From VGNY01 sp964549635 (GTDB lineage: Bacteria; Chloroflexota; Dehalococcoidia; GIF9; UBA5629): a DNA stretch of 38,037 nucleotides. The stretch spans positions 1 to 38,037 of the forward strand of contig CAZJVJ010000012.1 of assembly GCA_964549635.1 (NCBI GenBank). Direction: 5' to 3'. Under the pieces are notes generated by a model, which worked only from the letters and a program-made list of their open reading frames with translations, was not told where the DNA came from and ran no database searches. The first letter of the stretch is position 1, and each line of letters opens with the position of its first letter. The translations under genes were made by a program, and so were the position numbers. This document shows, piece after piece, positions 8,057 through 14,957 of this stretch.

Positions 8057-8097
8057 TTACACGATAAAGTGTAAACAATCAATGGCTGGGCTGACAA
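8057..8097 (-). promoter_or_regulatory. Promoter and operator of XRE-DUF72-DUF488 operon
   Basis: On the minus strand TTGTCA (8092-8097) is followed after 18 bases by TACACT (8068-8073). The inverted repeat TTACAC-N6-GTGTAA (8057-8074) covers the -10 element. Its position is that of a repressor site; autoregulation by the XRE protein is the natural inference. Confidence 0.6.
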
Positions 8098-8110
8098 GAC
8101 CAACGGAGAA

Positions 8111-8341
8111 CTAGAATTTCTTTACATCTGTGACTTTTATTCCCTCTGGTGATGAACCAGAATAGACGATTATCCAGGCTCCGCCTGATGCATCCCGGAA
8201 CCCGTTGCCAAATTCTTTGGTGTTCGGATTGACACCTTCACCTTCAGGTTGCCAGCCTGCCTTTACCATGAAATCCACCAGCTCCTCCCTACTACCAAAA
8301 ACCTGTTTCTTTTTGGGCAAAACAAGTTTTGTCTTCGCCAC
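8111..8341 (-). CDS. Small hypothetical protein, 76 residues
   Basis: I do not recognise this protein. It starts with GTG at 8341, eight bases after a strong AGGAGG; an upstream in-frame GTG at 8350 overlaps that ribosome site and is unlikely. The N-terminus is Lys-rich (AKTKLVLPKKK), followed by a short helix EELVDFMVKAGW and a Gly- and Asn-rich middle (NPNTKEFGNGFRDASGGAWIIVYSG). It is soluble, with no signal peptide or cysteines. It stands upstream of the XRE gene on the same strand, but the XRE promoter lies between them, so it need not belong to that operon. The divergent CIRCE promoter is on its other side. Confidence 0.65.
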   Translation of the reverse strand: MAKTKLVLPKKKQVFGSREELVDFMVKAGWQPEGEGVNPNTKEFGNGFRDASGGAWIIVYSGSSPEGIKVTDVKKF

Positions 8342-8383
8342 GTAAGTCACCTCCTGTATCTTTAATTTAAAAACAAACGGCTC

Positions 8384-8443
8384 TTGACAGCCCAGCCCTC
8401 ACGCTATATAATTATTTTAGCACTCTTGGCTAGAGACTGCTAA
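8384..8443 (+). promoter_or_regulatory. Consensus promoter with CIRCE (HrcA) operator
   Basis: TTGACA (8384-8389), exactly 17 bases, then TATAAT (8407-8412). From 8417 to 8443 lies TTAGCACTC-N9-GACTGCTAA, the CIRCE element with 17 of 18 arm positions matching the consensus, covering the expected start of transcription. CIRCE is the binding site of the heat-shock repressor HrcA. It controls the zinc-protein and dnaJ genes downstream. Confidence 0.92.
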
Positions 8444-8500
8444 TTTTATAGCTTATGGCCTGATTAGGCCAGACAACAGTTAACTAAAAAGCGTATTGCC

Positions 8501-8728
8501 GTGAACTGTAGAGTTTGTGGTAATTCGTTTTTTGTTGGTAGGGCTGTGTTCCACTGCTGCTGTGGGGCCTTTGCCCATGCTGGTTGTTGGGAAAAACATG
8601 TTATCGAGGAACACAAGCCCATGTTCGTTCTGGGCACTATTGACTTAGATGGTAACTTCGTAGCTAAAGAGAGGCAGGTGGCACAGAAGGAAGCTCCTGT
8701 AGAAAAGGAAATGGCCAGCGTTGGATAA
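8501..8728 (+). CDS. Small RING-like zinc protein
   Basis: 75 residues. The first 30 carry CxxC (C3, C6), HCCCG (C19-C21), then H26 and C29-W30 in the order C-x2-C, C-x-C-G, H-x2-C-W. This resembles the prokaryotic RING/treble-clef families, in which such a Cys/His set binds zinc. The remaining part is a Lys/Glu/Gln-rich tail without recognised fold. It is the first gene after the CIRCE promoter and therefore heat-shock controlled. The start is GTG at 8501, without a clear ribosome site. A role as a chaperone adaptor or zinc-dependent sensor would fit the context but is inference. Confidence 0.7.
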   Translation: MNCRVCGNSFFVGRAVFHCCCGAFAHAGCWEKHVIEEHKPMFVLGTIDLDGNFVAKERQVAQKEAPVEKEMASVG

Positions 8729-8739
8729 AGGAGGTTTCT

Positions 8740-8943
8740 ATGCCCATCTACGAATACTACTGTTCTAAATGCTCTAAGGAGTTCGAACTGATGCGGCCAT
8801 TTAGCCAGAGTAATGAGCCTGGTTTTTGTCCGGTCTGTGGAGAAAAGGGAGAGAAGCTGGTATCTTGCTGTGCTTCAAAGGTGGACTTCTATATCAGGCC
8901 ACCATCAAAGCAACCTTTTAGGCGCAGGAGCCAAGCGGAGTAA
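8740..8943 (+). CDS. FmdB-type zinc ribbon protein
   Basis: 67 residues beginning with MPIYEYYCSKCSKEFEL, the hallmark of the FmdB/CxxC_CxxC_SSSS regulatory-protein family, with a second knuckle CPVCGEKGEKL. The C-terminus is basic (FRRRSQAE). FmdB was named from a formamidase gene cluster, but the general role of these ribbons is unknown. An AAAGGAGG ribosome site lies five bases before the ATG, and the gene follows the RING-like gene by 11 bases, so it belongs to the same CIRCE-controlled transcript. Confidence 0.85.
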   Translation: MPIYEYYCSKCSKEFELMRPFSQSNEPGFCPVCGEKGEKLVSCCASKVDFYIRPPSKQPFRRRSQAE

Positions 8944-8992
8944 ACCAATTGCTAACAGCGGTTAAAGCAAACTATCCAGGGAGGTGAAAGCA

Positions 8993-9274
8993 TTGCCAGT
9001 TTATGAGTACGTATGTAACTGTTGTTCAACACGATTTGAAGTGAGGCGTGGGTTTAATGACGAGTCGCAAATCTTTTGTCATCTCTGCGGGGGTAGAGCA
9101 CGCCGCCTTTTTTCGCCTGTGCCCATCATATTCAAAGGTCCAGGTTTTTATATAACAGACAGCAGAGCAGAGTCCAGCAAAAAGTTGACTGGCAGGAAAA
9201 ATAGCAGCGAGCCCGCGAACTGCAGCGAGAGCGGGGAAATTGAGTACGAAAGCAAGCAGGGAGTTGCCGCATGA
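8993..9274 (+). CDS. FmdB-type zinc ribbon protein with extended tail
   Basis: 93 residues; the N-terminus reads PVYEYVCNCCSTRFEVRRGF with a second knuckle CHLCGGRARRLFSPVPIIFKGPGFY, the complete FmdB domain including the terminal GFY often seen in the family. The tail is hydrophilic and probably disordered (SSKKLTGRKNSSEPANC). I chose TTG at 8993 because GGGAGG lies eight bases upstream and translation then begins directly at the family's conserved MPxYEY; a GTG at 8984 overlaps the ribosome site. Its stop codon overlaps the start of the next gene (ATGA). Confidence 0.85.
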   Translation: MPVYEYVCNCCSTRFEVRRGFNDESQIFCHLCGGRARRLFSPVPIIFKGPGFYITDSRAESSKKLTGRKNSSEPANCSESGEIEYESKQGVAA

Positions 9275-9423
9275 AAATTTGCGTCAAAAAAATATACTGC
9301 TCAGCCTGTCGCAAGCTCGTTAAATGCCATGAGCAGGTTACCAACGGCACGGTTCATGTCCTCTGTTCCAAATGCGGAAGGCTGCTCCGAGTCTGGAACC
9401 ATATTAGGTGGAGGTCTCTGTGA
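9271..9423 (+). CDS. 50-residue zinc ribbon protein
   Basis: A short gene starting at the ATG that overlaps the preceding stop (ATGA at 9271-9274), which indicates translational coupling. The 50-residue product is basic and has two knuckles, CSAC (10-13) and CSKC (32-35), spaced as in a single zinc ribbon, and ends in RVWNHIRWRSL. No family can be named. It is the fourth small zinc protein in a row before dnaJ, and the dnaJ ATG follows 12 bases after its stop. Confidence 0.65.
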   Translation: MKICVKKIYCSACRKLVKCHEQVTNGTVHVLCSKCGRLLRVWNHIRWRSL

Positions 9424-9434
9424 GGCACCCTGTA

Positions 9435-10544
9435 ATGACGAAGAAAGATTATTACGAAATCCTAGGTATAGATAAGAGTGCTGATGAGGCCACAATCAAG
9501 CGGGCTTACCGCAATATGGCCATGAAATATCACCCGGATAGGAATCCAGGTGATGCACAGGCTATAGAAAAAATGAAGGAGATAAACGAAGCTTATGCCG
9601 TATTGAGTGACCGACATAAGCGACAGTTATATGATACCTACGGTCACGCTGGACTCGAAGGCTACACAGCAACAGATATATTTGGCAGCGTCGATTTCTT
9701 AAGCCTATTTCGGGAATTTGGGTTGAGTTATTTTGGCTTCAGTGATAGCATATTTGATGGTCTTTTTGGTGCTGGAAGAACATCAACCAAAAGGCAGCGA
9801 AAGGCAAGCGACATTAGATATGATTTAGAGGTCACCCTAGAGGAGGTTGCCCTCGGGGCAGAGAAGAAAATCAGAGTGCCTAGGACACTCGTCTGTTTCT
9901 CATGCCTAGGGACAGGAGCCAGTGAACGAGGACTAGAAGATTGTGACCACTGCGGCGGTTCAGGACAAATAGTACGAGAGCAGCGGTCTGGATTCACTGT
10001 TATACGGCAGATTTTAACGTGCAGTAGATGCCATGGCAGGGGCAAAATTATCAAAGAACCATGCATTGAGTGCCAAGGTCAAGGTTTTGTCAGGGAGGTT
10101 AGGGAACTTACAATCTCCATCCCCAGGGGAGCAGATACAGGATATACCATAAAAATTGAGGGGGAGGGTGAAGCCGGCGATAACGGGGTTATACCCGGAG
10201 ACCTGTATGTGGTACTCAACATCAGGAAACATCCTATCTTTGAAAGGCGTGGCGACGATATCTACTTAACCAGAGAGATAAGCTTTGTCCAAGCAGCTTT
10301 GGGTGATGAAATAAATGACATTCCCAGCTTGTATGGCACCCTTAAGCTCAAAATACCAGAGGGAACTCAGACGGGCACTGTCTTCAAGATAAAGGGCAAA
10401 GGTATCCCTCACTTGGACAGTCACGGCAATGGTGACTTATATGTTATGGTCAAAGTAGTGACACCAAAGAATTTGACTCAAAGGGAGAAGGAACTGCTTA
10501 GAGAATTTGAGCGATTGCAGAAACAAAGGACCAGAGCAAACTAA
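9435..10544 (+). CDS. dnaJ: Molecular chaperone DnaJ
   Basis: 369-residue type I J-protein that delivers substrates to DnaK and stimulates its ATPase. The J-domain holds KKDYYEILGIDKSADEATIKRAYR and the catalytic HPD in KYHPDRNPGD. A Gly/Phe-rich linker includes LFREFGLSYFGFSD. Four CxxCxGxG repeats follow: CFSCLGTG, CDHCGGSG, CSRCHGRG, CIECQGQG. The C-terminal beta domain contains GDLYVVLNI and ISFVQAALGDEI. I chose ATG at 9435 over an upstream GTG at 9408 because MTKKDYYEILG is the usual N-terminus. DnaK and GrpE are absent from the window. The gene is read from the CIRCE promoter at 8384. Confidence 0.97.
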   Translation: MTKKDYYEILGIDKSADEATIKRAYRNMAMKYHPDRNPGDAQAIEKMKEINEAYAVLSDRHKRQLYDTYGHAGLEGYTATDIFGSVDFLSLFREFGLSYFGFSDSIFDGLFGAGRTSTKRQRKASDIRYDLEVTLEEVALGAEKKIRVPRTLVCFSCLGTGASERGLEDCDHCGGSGQIVREQRSGFTVIRQILTCSRCHGRGKIIKEPCIECQGQGFVREVRELTISIPRGADTGYTIKIEGEGEAGDNGVIPGDLYVVLNIRKHPIFERRGDDIYLTREISFVQAALGDEINDIPSLYGTLKLKIPEGTQTGTVFKIKGKGIPHLDSHGNGDLYVMVKVVTPKNLTQREKELLREFERLQKQRTRAN

Positions 10545-10553
10545 TCTATATCG

Positions 10554-11171
10554 ATGTTGGGAGAAGGGGATTTGGAACTATCACCGTTGGCACGAGAAAA
10601 GCTAGCCAAAATCGGAGAACTATCTCCAGAAGAGAAAGAAAAACTCAAACTGTATGAAGAGTTGACCTCAATACTCGCCGATTATTTCACCGATAGGCTA
10701 AGCCTAGATGGTCTGTGGAAAAGGATGAAAGAGTTTAAAGAAAACGGGCGTGACTCAATGATTGCAGAAACACAGCTAAGATTGATAAACGCTATCAGCC
10801 TGGGTGGCAGTAAAACGGACTTCGAGCGTTGTCGCAGTGGTATCCTTTGCTGTGAAACGTTCAAGGAGCCAAACAGGTACCACGAGCTGGAACATGGTCT
10901 AAACTTGCTTGATAGTCTACGCCAGCAATACAGACAGGACAAAGACGCGATGTTCAATTCTATGAAAACTGAAATGCAAAGGCAGGTTGAGCTAGCAGCA
11001 AGACAGATAGCAAGACAGGCTGGAAACCGAGGGATATCCATCGATATTCAAGGTTCAGTTGAAGCTAGTGTAAGGAATAGCCCCGCGTGGAATGAATTTC
11101 TGCTGAAGCACGAGAGAATTTTTGGCCAGAAATTTGACGAATGCCTAGCAAAAATTAAAAGTTTAGTATAA
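10554..11171 (+). CDS. Hypothetical helical protein, 205 residues
   Basis: I do not recognise a family. The protein is soluble, charged and mainly helical: the first 75 residues form amphipathic helices (SPEEKEKLKLYEELTSIL), and the centre contains two cysteines (CRSGILCCETF). Residues 115-165 look like a coiled coil (LLDSLRQQYRQDKDAMFNSMKTEMQ in outline, then RQVELAARQIARQ). A Gly-Ile-Ser-Ile-Asp strand follows, and the C-terminus is a further helix. It starts nine bases after dnaJ without a clear ribosome site. Its place between dnaJ and another zinc ribbon suggests a partner of the chaperone system, a context-only inference. Confidence 0.7.
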   Translation: MLGEGDLELSPLAREKLAKIGELSPEEKEKLKLYEELTSILADYFTDRLSLDGLWKRMKEFKENGRDSMIAETQLRLINAISLGGSKTDFERCRSGILCCETFKEPNRYHELEHGLNLLDSLRQQYRQDKDAMFNSMKTEMQRQVELAARQIARQAGNRGISIDIQGSVEASVRNSPAWNEFLLKHERIFGQKFDECLAKIKSLV

Positions 11172-11220
11172 ATGCTTCTTACAATGGCCTTACAAAAAGG
11201 AATTAAGAGGCAAAGTTAGG

Positions 11221-11529
11221 ATGCCGATTTACGAATATAAGGCAAAGGGAAAAGGGTGTCAGTACTGCCATGACCGATTCGAAATCCGGCAGAGAATAAA
11301 TGACGAACCTCTAAGCAACTGCCCCAAGTGCCAGGCACCTGTCAAGAGAGTTGTGTCCCGATTCCTTGCCTGTGTAGTTGAAATTCCGGATGAAACGATC
11401 GCTACAGAAAAGAAAATACGCGAGTTTGAGAAAGAAGGGAGGTGGAGCCACGCTGCAGAACTTGCTGATAAAGCCGGGTTAGAGGACAGGGCTAGGGAGA
11501 ACTATAAAAAGGCCGGATACAATATGTAA
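11221..11529 (+). CDS. FmdB-type zinc ribbon fused to TPR-like helices
   Basis: 102 residues. The first half is an FmdB ribbon: MPIYEYKAKGKGCQYCHDRFEI, then NCPKCQAPVKRVVSRF. The second half (about 60-102) is a helical pair, EKKIREFEKEGRWSHAAELADKAG and EDRARENYKKAGY, that resembles one and a half TPR repeats, a usual protein-binding module. This combination would suit an adaptor that binds zinc and a protein partner. It is the third FmdB-type gene of the heat-shock cluster and the last before groES, which has its own promoter 7 bases downstream. Confidence 0.8.
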   Translation: MPIYEYKAKGKGCQYCHDRFEIRQRINDEPLSNCPKCQAPVKRVVSRFLACVVEIPDETIATEKKIREFEKEGRWSHAAELADKAGLEDRARENYKKAGYNM

Positions 11530-11535
11530 TCCCCC

Positions 11536-11592
11536 TTTACAAGCACATCATCGTTATGCTAAAATTTAGCAGTCTTTGGTCGAAATTGCTAA
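11536..11592 (+). promoter_or_regulatory. groESL promoter with degenerate CIRCE
   Basis: TTTACA (11536-11541), 18 bases, then an extended -10 TGCTAAAAT (11557-11565). Immediately after it TTAGCAGTC-N9-AATTGCTAA (11566-11592) keeps the CIRCE layout with 8 of 9 and 7 of 9 arm positions. A second palindrome, TGCTAAAATTTAGCA (11557-11571), shares the left arm. Confidence 0.75.
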
Positions 11593-11622
11593 AAATCTAT
11601 AATCAGAAAGGAGGAGGGAAAA

Positions 11623-11919
11623 ATGGCGACAAAACTTGAACCTTTAGGAGACAGGGTAGTGGTGAGGCCGGTGCCGAAGGAAGAGGTCACCAAAGGGGGT
11701 ATCGTTCTACCGGACACAGCTAAAGAAAAACCTCAAGAAGGTGAGGTCATTGCGGTTGGTCCCGGTAGGATGACCGATGAGGGTAAGCGATTACCCATGG
11801 ATATAAAGGTTGGTGATACCGTGATTTATGCCAAATATGGTGGCACCGAGATAAAGGATGGTGATGAGGAACTTATTATCCTCAGAGAAAGCGATATTTT
11901 AGCCAAGAAGACAAAGTAA
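11623..11919 (+). CDS. groES: Co-chaperonin GroES
   Basis: 98-residue co-chaperonin that caps the GroEL ring. The sequence is standard: LEPLGDRVVVRPVPKEEVTKGGIVLPDTAKEKPQEG with the mobile loop (TKGGIVLPD) intact, GEVIAVGPGR, VGDTVIYAKYGGTEI, and the end ILRESDILA. ATG at 11623 has AAAGGAGGAGG upstream. groEL follows after 31 bases with its own strong ribosome site, so the two are one transcript. Confidence 0.98.
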   Translation: MATKLEPLGDRVVVRPVPKEEVTKGGIVLPDTAKEKPQEGEVIAVGPGRMTDEGKRLPMDIKVGDTVIYAKYGGTEIKDGDEELIILRESDILAKKTK

Positions 11920-11950
11920 ATCTCAAAATTTCTTAAGGAGGTGTTAGAAG

Positions 11951-13558
11951 ATGGCAAAACAAATTCTTTATGGCGAGGAGGCAAGACGGGCTTTAAAAGC
12001 AGGGATTGATGCTCTAGCTAATGCGGTCAAGGTGACTCTGGGTCCACGTGGACGTCCAGTGGCTTTAGACAGAAAGTTTGGCTCACCAAACGTTATCAAC
12101 GACGGTGTTTCCATAGCTAAGGACATAGAGCTGCCCGACCCCTTCGAAAATATGGGGGCGCAACTGGTTAAGGAAGCAGCCGTCAAGACCAATGACAAGT
12201 GTGGTGACGGCACCACTACAGCCACTGTTCTAGCACAGTCAATTGTATCTGAGGGCTTCAAAAATATAGCGGCCGGCGCCGATGCCATGGCACTTAAGCG
12301 TGGGATCGAAAAAGGGGTGGCTGCTGTTGTGGAAGAACTTAAGAAAATGGCAATTCCCGTGACCACCAAAGAACAGGTAGCTCAAGTGGCGACCATATCA
12401 GCGGCAGATGCTGAGATCGGTAATCTTATCGCTGAGGTAATGGAAAAGGTCGGTAAAGACGGTGTAATCACTGTTGAGGAGTCGAAAGGGCTACAGTTTG
12501 AGACAGAATATGTAGAAGGTATGGAGTTCGACCGCGGCTACATTAGCCCTTACTTTATCACCAACCCCGAGCTTATGAAATGCGAACTCGAAGACCCCTA
12601 TATTCTGATTACAGATAAGAAGATCTCAGCTATATCAGAGCTTTTGCCAGTTCTGGAGAAGGTGCTCCAGGTCTCCAAAAACTTTGTGGTTATAGCCGAG
12701 GACGTGGAAGGCGAGGCTCTGGCTACCCTTGTGGTGAATAAGCTTAGGGGAACACTTAATTGTCTGGCAGTTAAAGCACCAGGATTTGGTGACAGGCGAA
12801 AGGCAATGCTCGAGGATATAGCAATACTAACCGGTGGCAAGGTTATCTCCGAGGAAGTGGGCAGAAAGCTGGATTCAGCAACTGTCGCTGACCTGGGGCG
12901 GGCCAGGAAAGTGGTGGCTGACAAAGACAATACCACCATTGTCGAGGGCAAAGGTTCTGAGGAAGCTATCCAGGCCCGTATCAAGCAGATAAAGGCCCAA
13001 ATTGACGAAACCACCTCAGATTATGACAAGGAGAAATTACAAGAAAGGTTAGCCAAACTTGCTGGCGGTGTAGCCGTCATTAAAGTAGGGGCCGCCACAG
13101 AGGTCGAGCTCAAGGAAAAGAAACACAGGGTTGAAGACGCCCTTTCAGCAACCAGGGCAGCAGTCGAAGAGGGCATTTTGCCCGGTGGTGGCGTTGGCTT
13201 GCTCAACACTTTACCAGCGTTAGACAAAGTTAAAGCAGAAGGAGACGAAGCCACTGGCGTTAACATCCTCAAGCGATCCATCGAAGAACCGCTGCGCTGG
13301 ATTGCAATCAATGCTGGACAGGAAGGGTCGGTCGTTGTGGACAAAGTTAAGCGCAGCAAGAAAGGGGTCGGCTATGACGCCTTGAAGGATGAATACGGTG
13401 ATATGGTGGCCAAGGGCATTATTGACCCGCTCAAAGTCACAAGAACAGCCCTGGAAAATGCTGCGAGCATCGCCACGATGATTCTGACTACTGAGTCACT
13501 TGTGACCGACATCCCGGAAAAAGAGAAAGCCCCGATGCCGTCCATGCCTGAATACTAG
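11951..13558 (+). CDS. groEL: Chaperonin GroEL
   Basis: 535-residue 60-kDa chaperonin that folds proteins in the GroES-capped cage. Key nucleotide-site segments are intact: VTLGPRGRPV, NDGVSIAKDIELPDPFENMGAQLVKEAA and GDGTTTATVLAQ; the apical domain has EGMEFDRGYISPYFI and the equatorial return carries ILPGGGVGLL and the EEPLRWIAINAGQEG block. The last residues are EKEKAPMPSMPEY, so the Gly-Met repeat tail seen in many GroELs is missing; other bacteria also lack it. RBS AAGGAGG lies eight bases before the ATG. Transcription ends at the terminator at 13580. Confidence 0.98.
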   Translation: MAKQILYGEEARRALKAGIDALANAVKVTLGPRGRPVALDRKFGSPNVINDGVSIAKDIELPDPFENMGAQLVKEAAVKTNDKCGDGTTTATVLAQSIVSEGFKNIAAGADAMALKRGIEKGVAAVVEELKKMAIPVTTKEQVAQVATISAADAEIGNLIAEVMEKVGKDGVITVEESKGLQFETEYVEGMEFDRGYISPYFITNPELMKCELEDPYILITDKKISAISELLPVLEKVLQVSKNFVVIAEDVEGEALATLVVNKLRGTLNCLAVKAPGFGDRRKAMLEDIAILTGGKVISEEVGRKLDSATVADLGRARKVVADKDNTTIVEGKGSEEAIQARIKQIKAQIDETTSDYDKEKLQERLAKLAGGVAVIKVGAATEVELKEKKHRVEDALSATRAAVEEGILPGGGVGLLNTLPALDKVKAEGDEATGVNILKRSIEEPLRWIAINAGQEGSVVVDKVKRSKKGVGYDALKDEYGDMVAKGIIDPLKVTRTALENAASIATMILTTESLVTDIPEKEKAPMPSMPEY

Positions 13559-13579
13559 AAAGAATACAACACAGAAGCT

Positions 13580-13620
13580 AACAGAGAGCCGCCCCCAGTT
13601 AGGGCGGCTCTCTGTTTTCA
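13580..13620 (+). terminator. Strong intrinsic terminator of groESL
   Basis: A 15-bp perfect stem (13580-13594 with 13602-13616), loop CCAGTTA, then TTTTCA. It lies 21 bases after the groEL stop. It could also slow transcription from the convergent M16 peptidase gene, although the tail on that strand is not T-rich. Confidence 0.92.
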
Positions 13621-13655
13621 CCTCGCGACGAACGACTTCCAAACATGAGCTGGTC

Positions 13656-14918
13656 TCAAAGATTCAACAGCTTGACCAGCGATTCCTCATCACTGATAGA
13701 CCCAACAATAGCTAGGTTCAACCTACTGCCTATCAACAGTTGTTGGGCCACCCGTTTCAGGTCCTCGATTGTAACCGCTTCTACCAGCGCGATGACCTCG
13801 TCTACAGTAAGGATACGGCTGGTGAGCAGCTCCTGGGCTCCCATCCAGGCAGCAACGTTTCTGCTATTCTCCATACTCAACAACAGCCTTCCCTTGGCCA
13901 TCTCTTTAGCCTTTTTCAGTTCGGCTTCGCTGATTTGCTCCTTAATATCAGCTAGCTGACTGAGGATCGCCTCAAGCGCCCTACCGGTTCGAGATGGGTC
14001 AACGCCAGCATGGACTATAAGGGCTCCTGTATCAATAAAATGGTCAGCATAGCTGTGGATCTCGTAGGCAAGTCCCTGCTTTTCTCTGACCTCGGTGAAC
14101 AAACGACTGCTCATCCCTTCACCTAGTATGATACTAAGCAGGTCAACAGCATAACGGTCAGGATGAAAGAGAGACAATCCTGGCACACCAAGGCAAAGTT
14201 GGACCTGTTCTGTGTCACGAAACTCGATACGAAGCCTGGCCGACTCCTGAGTATTGCTGGTAGAAAAACCTGTCGGCAATGTGCCAGATCTCCAATCTTG
14301 GAAAACCTGGTTGACAACCTCCTGCACTTGCTTATGCTCGACGTCACCGGCTATGCTAACTACAGTGTTGTTAGGTAAATAATGATGGGAAAGGAAATCC
14401 AGTAGCTGTTGTCTGGTTAGACTGGACACTGTTTCTTTGCTTCCGGCTATATCGCGCCCCAATGGCTGCCCCGGCCATAGAAGCTCGTCAAACAGCATTG
14501 CCACCCGCTGGCGCGGTGAATCAAGGCTCATATTTATCTCTTCGATTATTATGTGGCGCTCCCTTTCAATGTCTTCGGCATCAAAACGAGAATTCCGCAA
14601 CAGGTCAACGAGCACATCCAGGGCTAGGCTAAAATACTGGCTGGTTACCCGGCACCAGAACGTGGTAAGTTCCTTATCGGTACCACCGTTTATTATACCG
14701 CCGACACTTTCAATCGTTTCACTGATCTCTTTTGAGGTGCGGCGTTTCTTTGTGCCTTTGAAGCATATATGTTCGATGAAATGAGAAATGCCTGCTTCAG
14801 AGTCGGTCTCATAGCGTGGCCCTACACCGAGGAAAAAAGCCACGGATACCGAGCGAGTGTGCGGCATACAACAGGTGAGAAGGCGTAATCCATTGTCCAA
14901 AGTCACCTTTTCGTACAT
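13656..14918 (-). CDS. M16 family zinc peptidase (insulinase/processing peptidase type)
   Basis: 420-residue protein of the M16B group, which includes mitochondrial processing peptidase beta and bacterial PqqL/YmxG-like enzymes. The inverted zinc motif HFIEH is at 46-50 and the third ligand glutamate lies in HIIIEEINM at 126, exactly 76 residues after H50, the known spacing. The second, non-catalytic half includes the usual GLSLFHPDRYAVDLLSIILGEGMSSRLF. No signal peptide is visible, so it is probably cytoplasmic and may process peptides. Its start, ATG at 14918, has no ribosome site; a promoter just upstream suggests a leaderless transcript. It converges on groEL. Confidence 0.93.
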   Translation of the reverse strand: MYEKVTLDNGLRLLTCCMPHTRSVSVAFFLGVGPRYETDSEAGISHFIEHICFKGTKKRRTSKEISETIESVGGIINGGTDKELTTFWCRVTSQYFSLALDVLVDLLRNSRFDAEDIERERHIIIEEINMSLDSPRQRVAMLFDELLWPGQPLGRDIAGSKETVSSLTRQQLLDFLSHHYLPNNTVVSIAGDVEHKQVQEVVNQVFQDWRSGTLPTGFSTSNTQESARLRIEFRDTEQVQLCLGVPGLSLFHPDRYAVDLLSIILGEGMSSRLFTEVREKQGLAYEIHSYADHFIDTGALIVHAGVDPSRTGRALEAILSQLADIKEQISEAELKKAKEMAKGRLLLSMENSRNVAAWMGAQELLTSRILTVDEVIALVEAVTIEDLKRVAQQLLIGSRLNLAIVGSISDEESLVKLLNL

Positions 14919-14927
14919 CGCGTTAGA

Positions 14928-14957
14928 ATTTTACTCGTCATTTATACCTAGCGTCAA
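14928..14957 (-). promoter_or_regulatory. Promoter of M16 peptidase
   Basis: On the minus strand TTGACG (14952-14957), 18 bases, TAAAAT (14928-14933). Nine bases remain to the ATG, so the mRNA should have a leader of only about 0-3 bases. Confidence 0.65.

Noticed and set aside
7864..8078. Longer starts of the DUF72 (TTG 7864) and XRE (TTG 8078) frames
   Set aside because: The XRE extension runs through the operator and promoter; the DUF72 extension adds residues outside the family's usual N-terminus.
8045..8341. XRE and the 76-residue gene as a toxin-antitoxin pair
   Set aside because: The small protein has no toxin-like features and a separate promoter lies between the two.
12598..13014. 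Long antisense frames inside groEL and hppA
   Set aside because: They are shadows of strongly biased codon use in highly conserved genes and show no domain.
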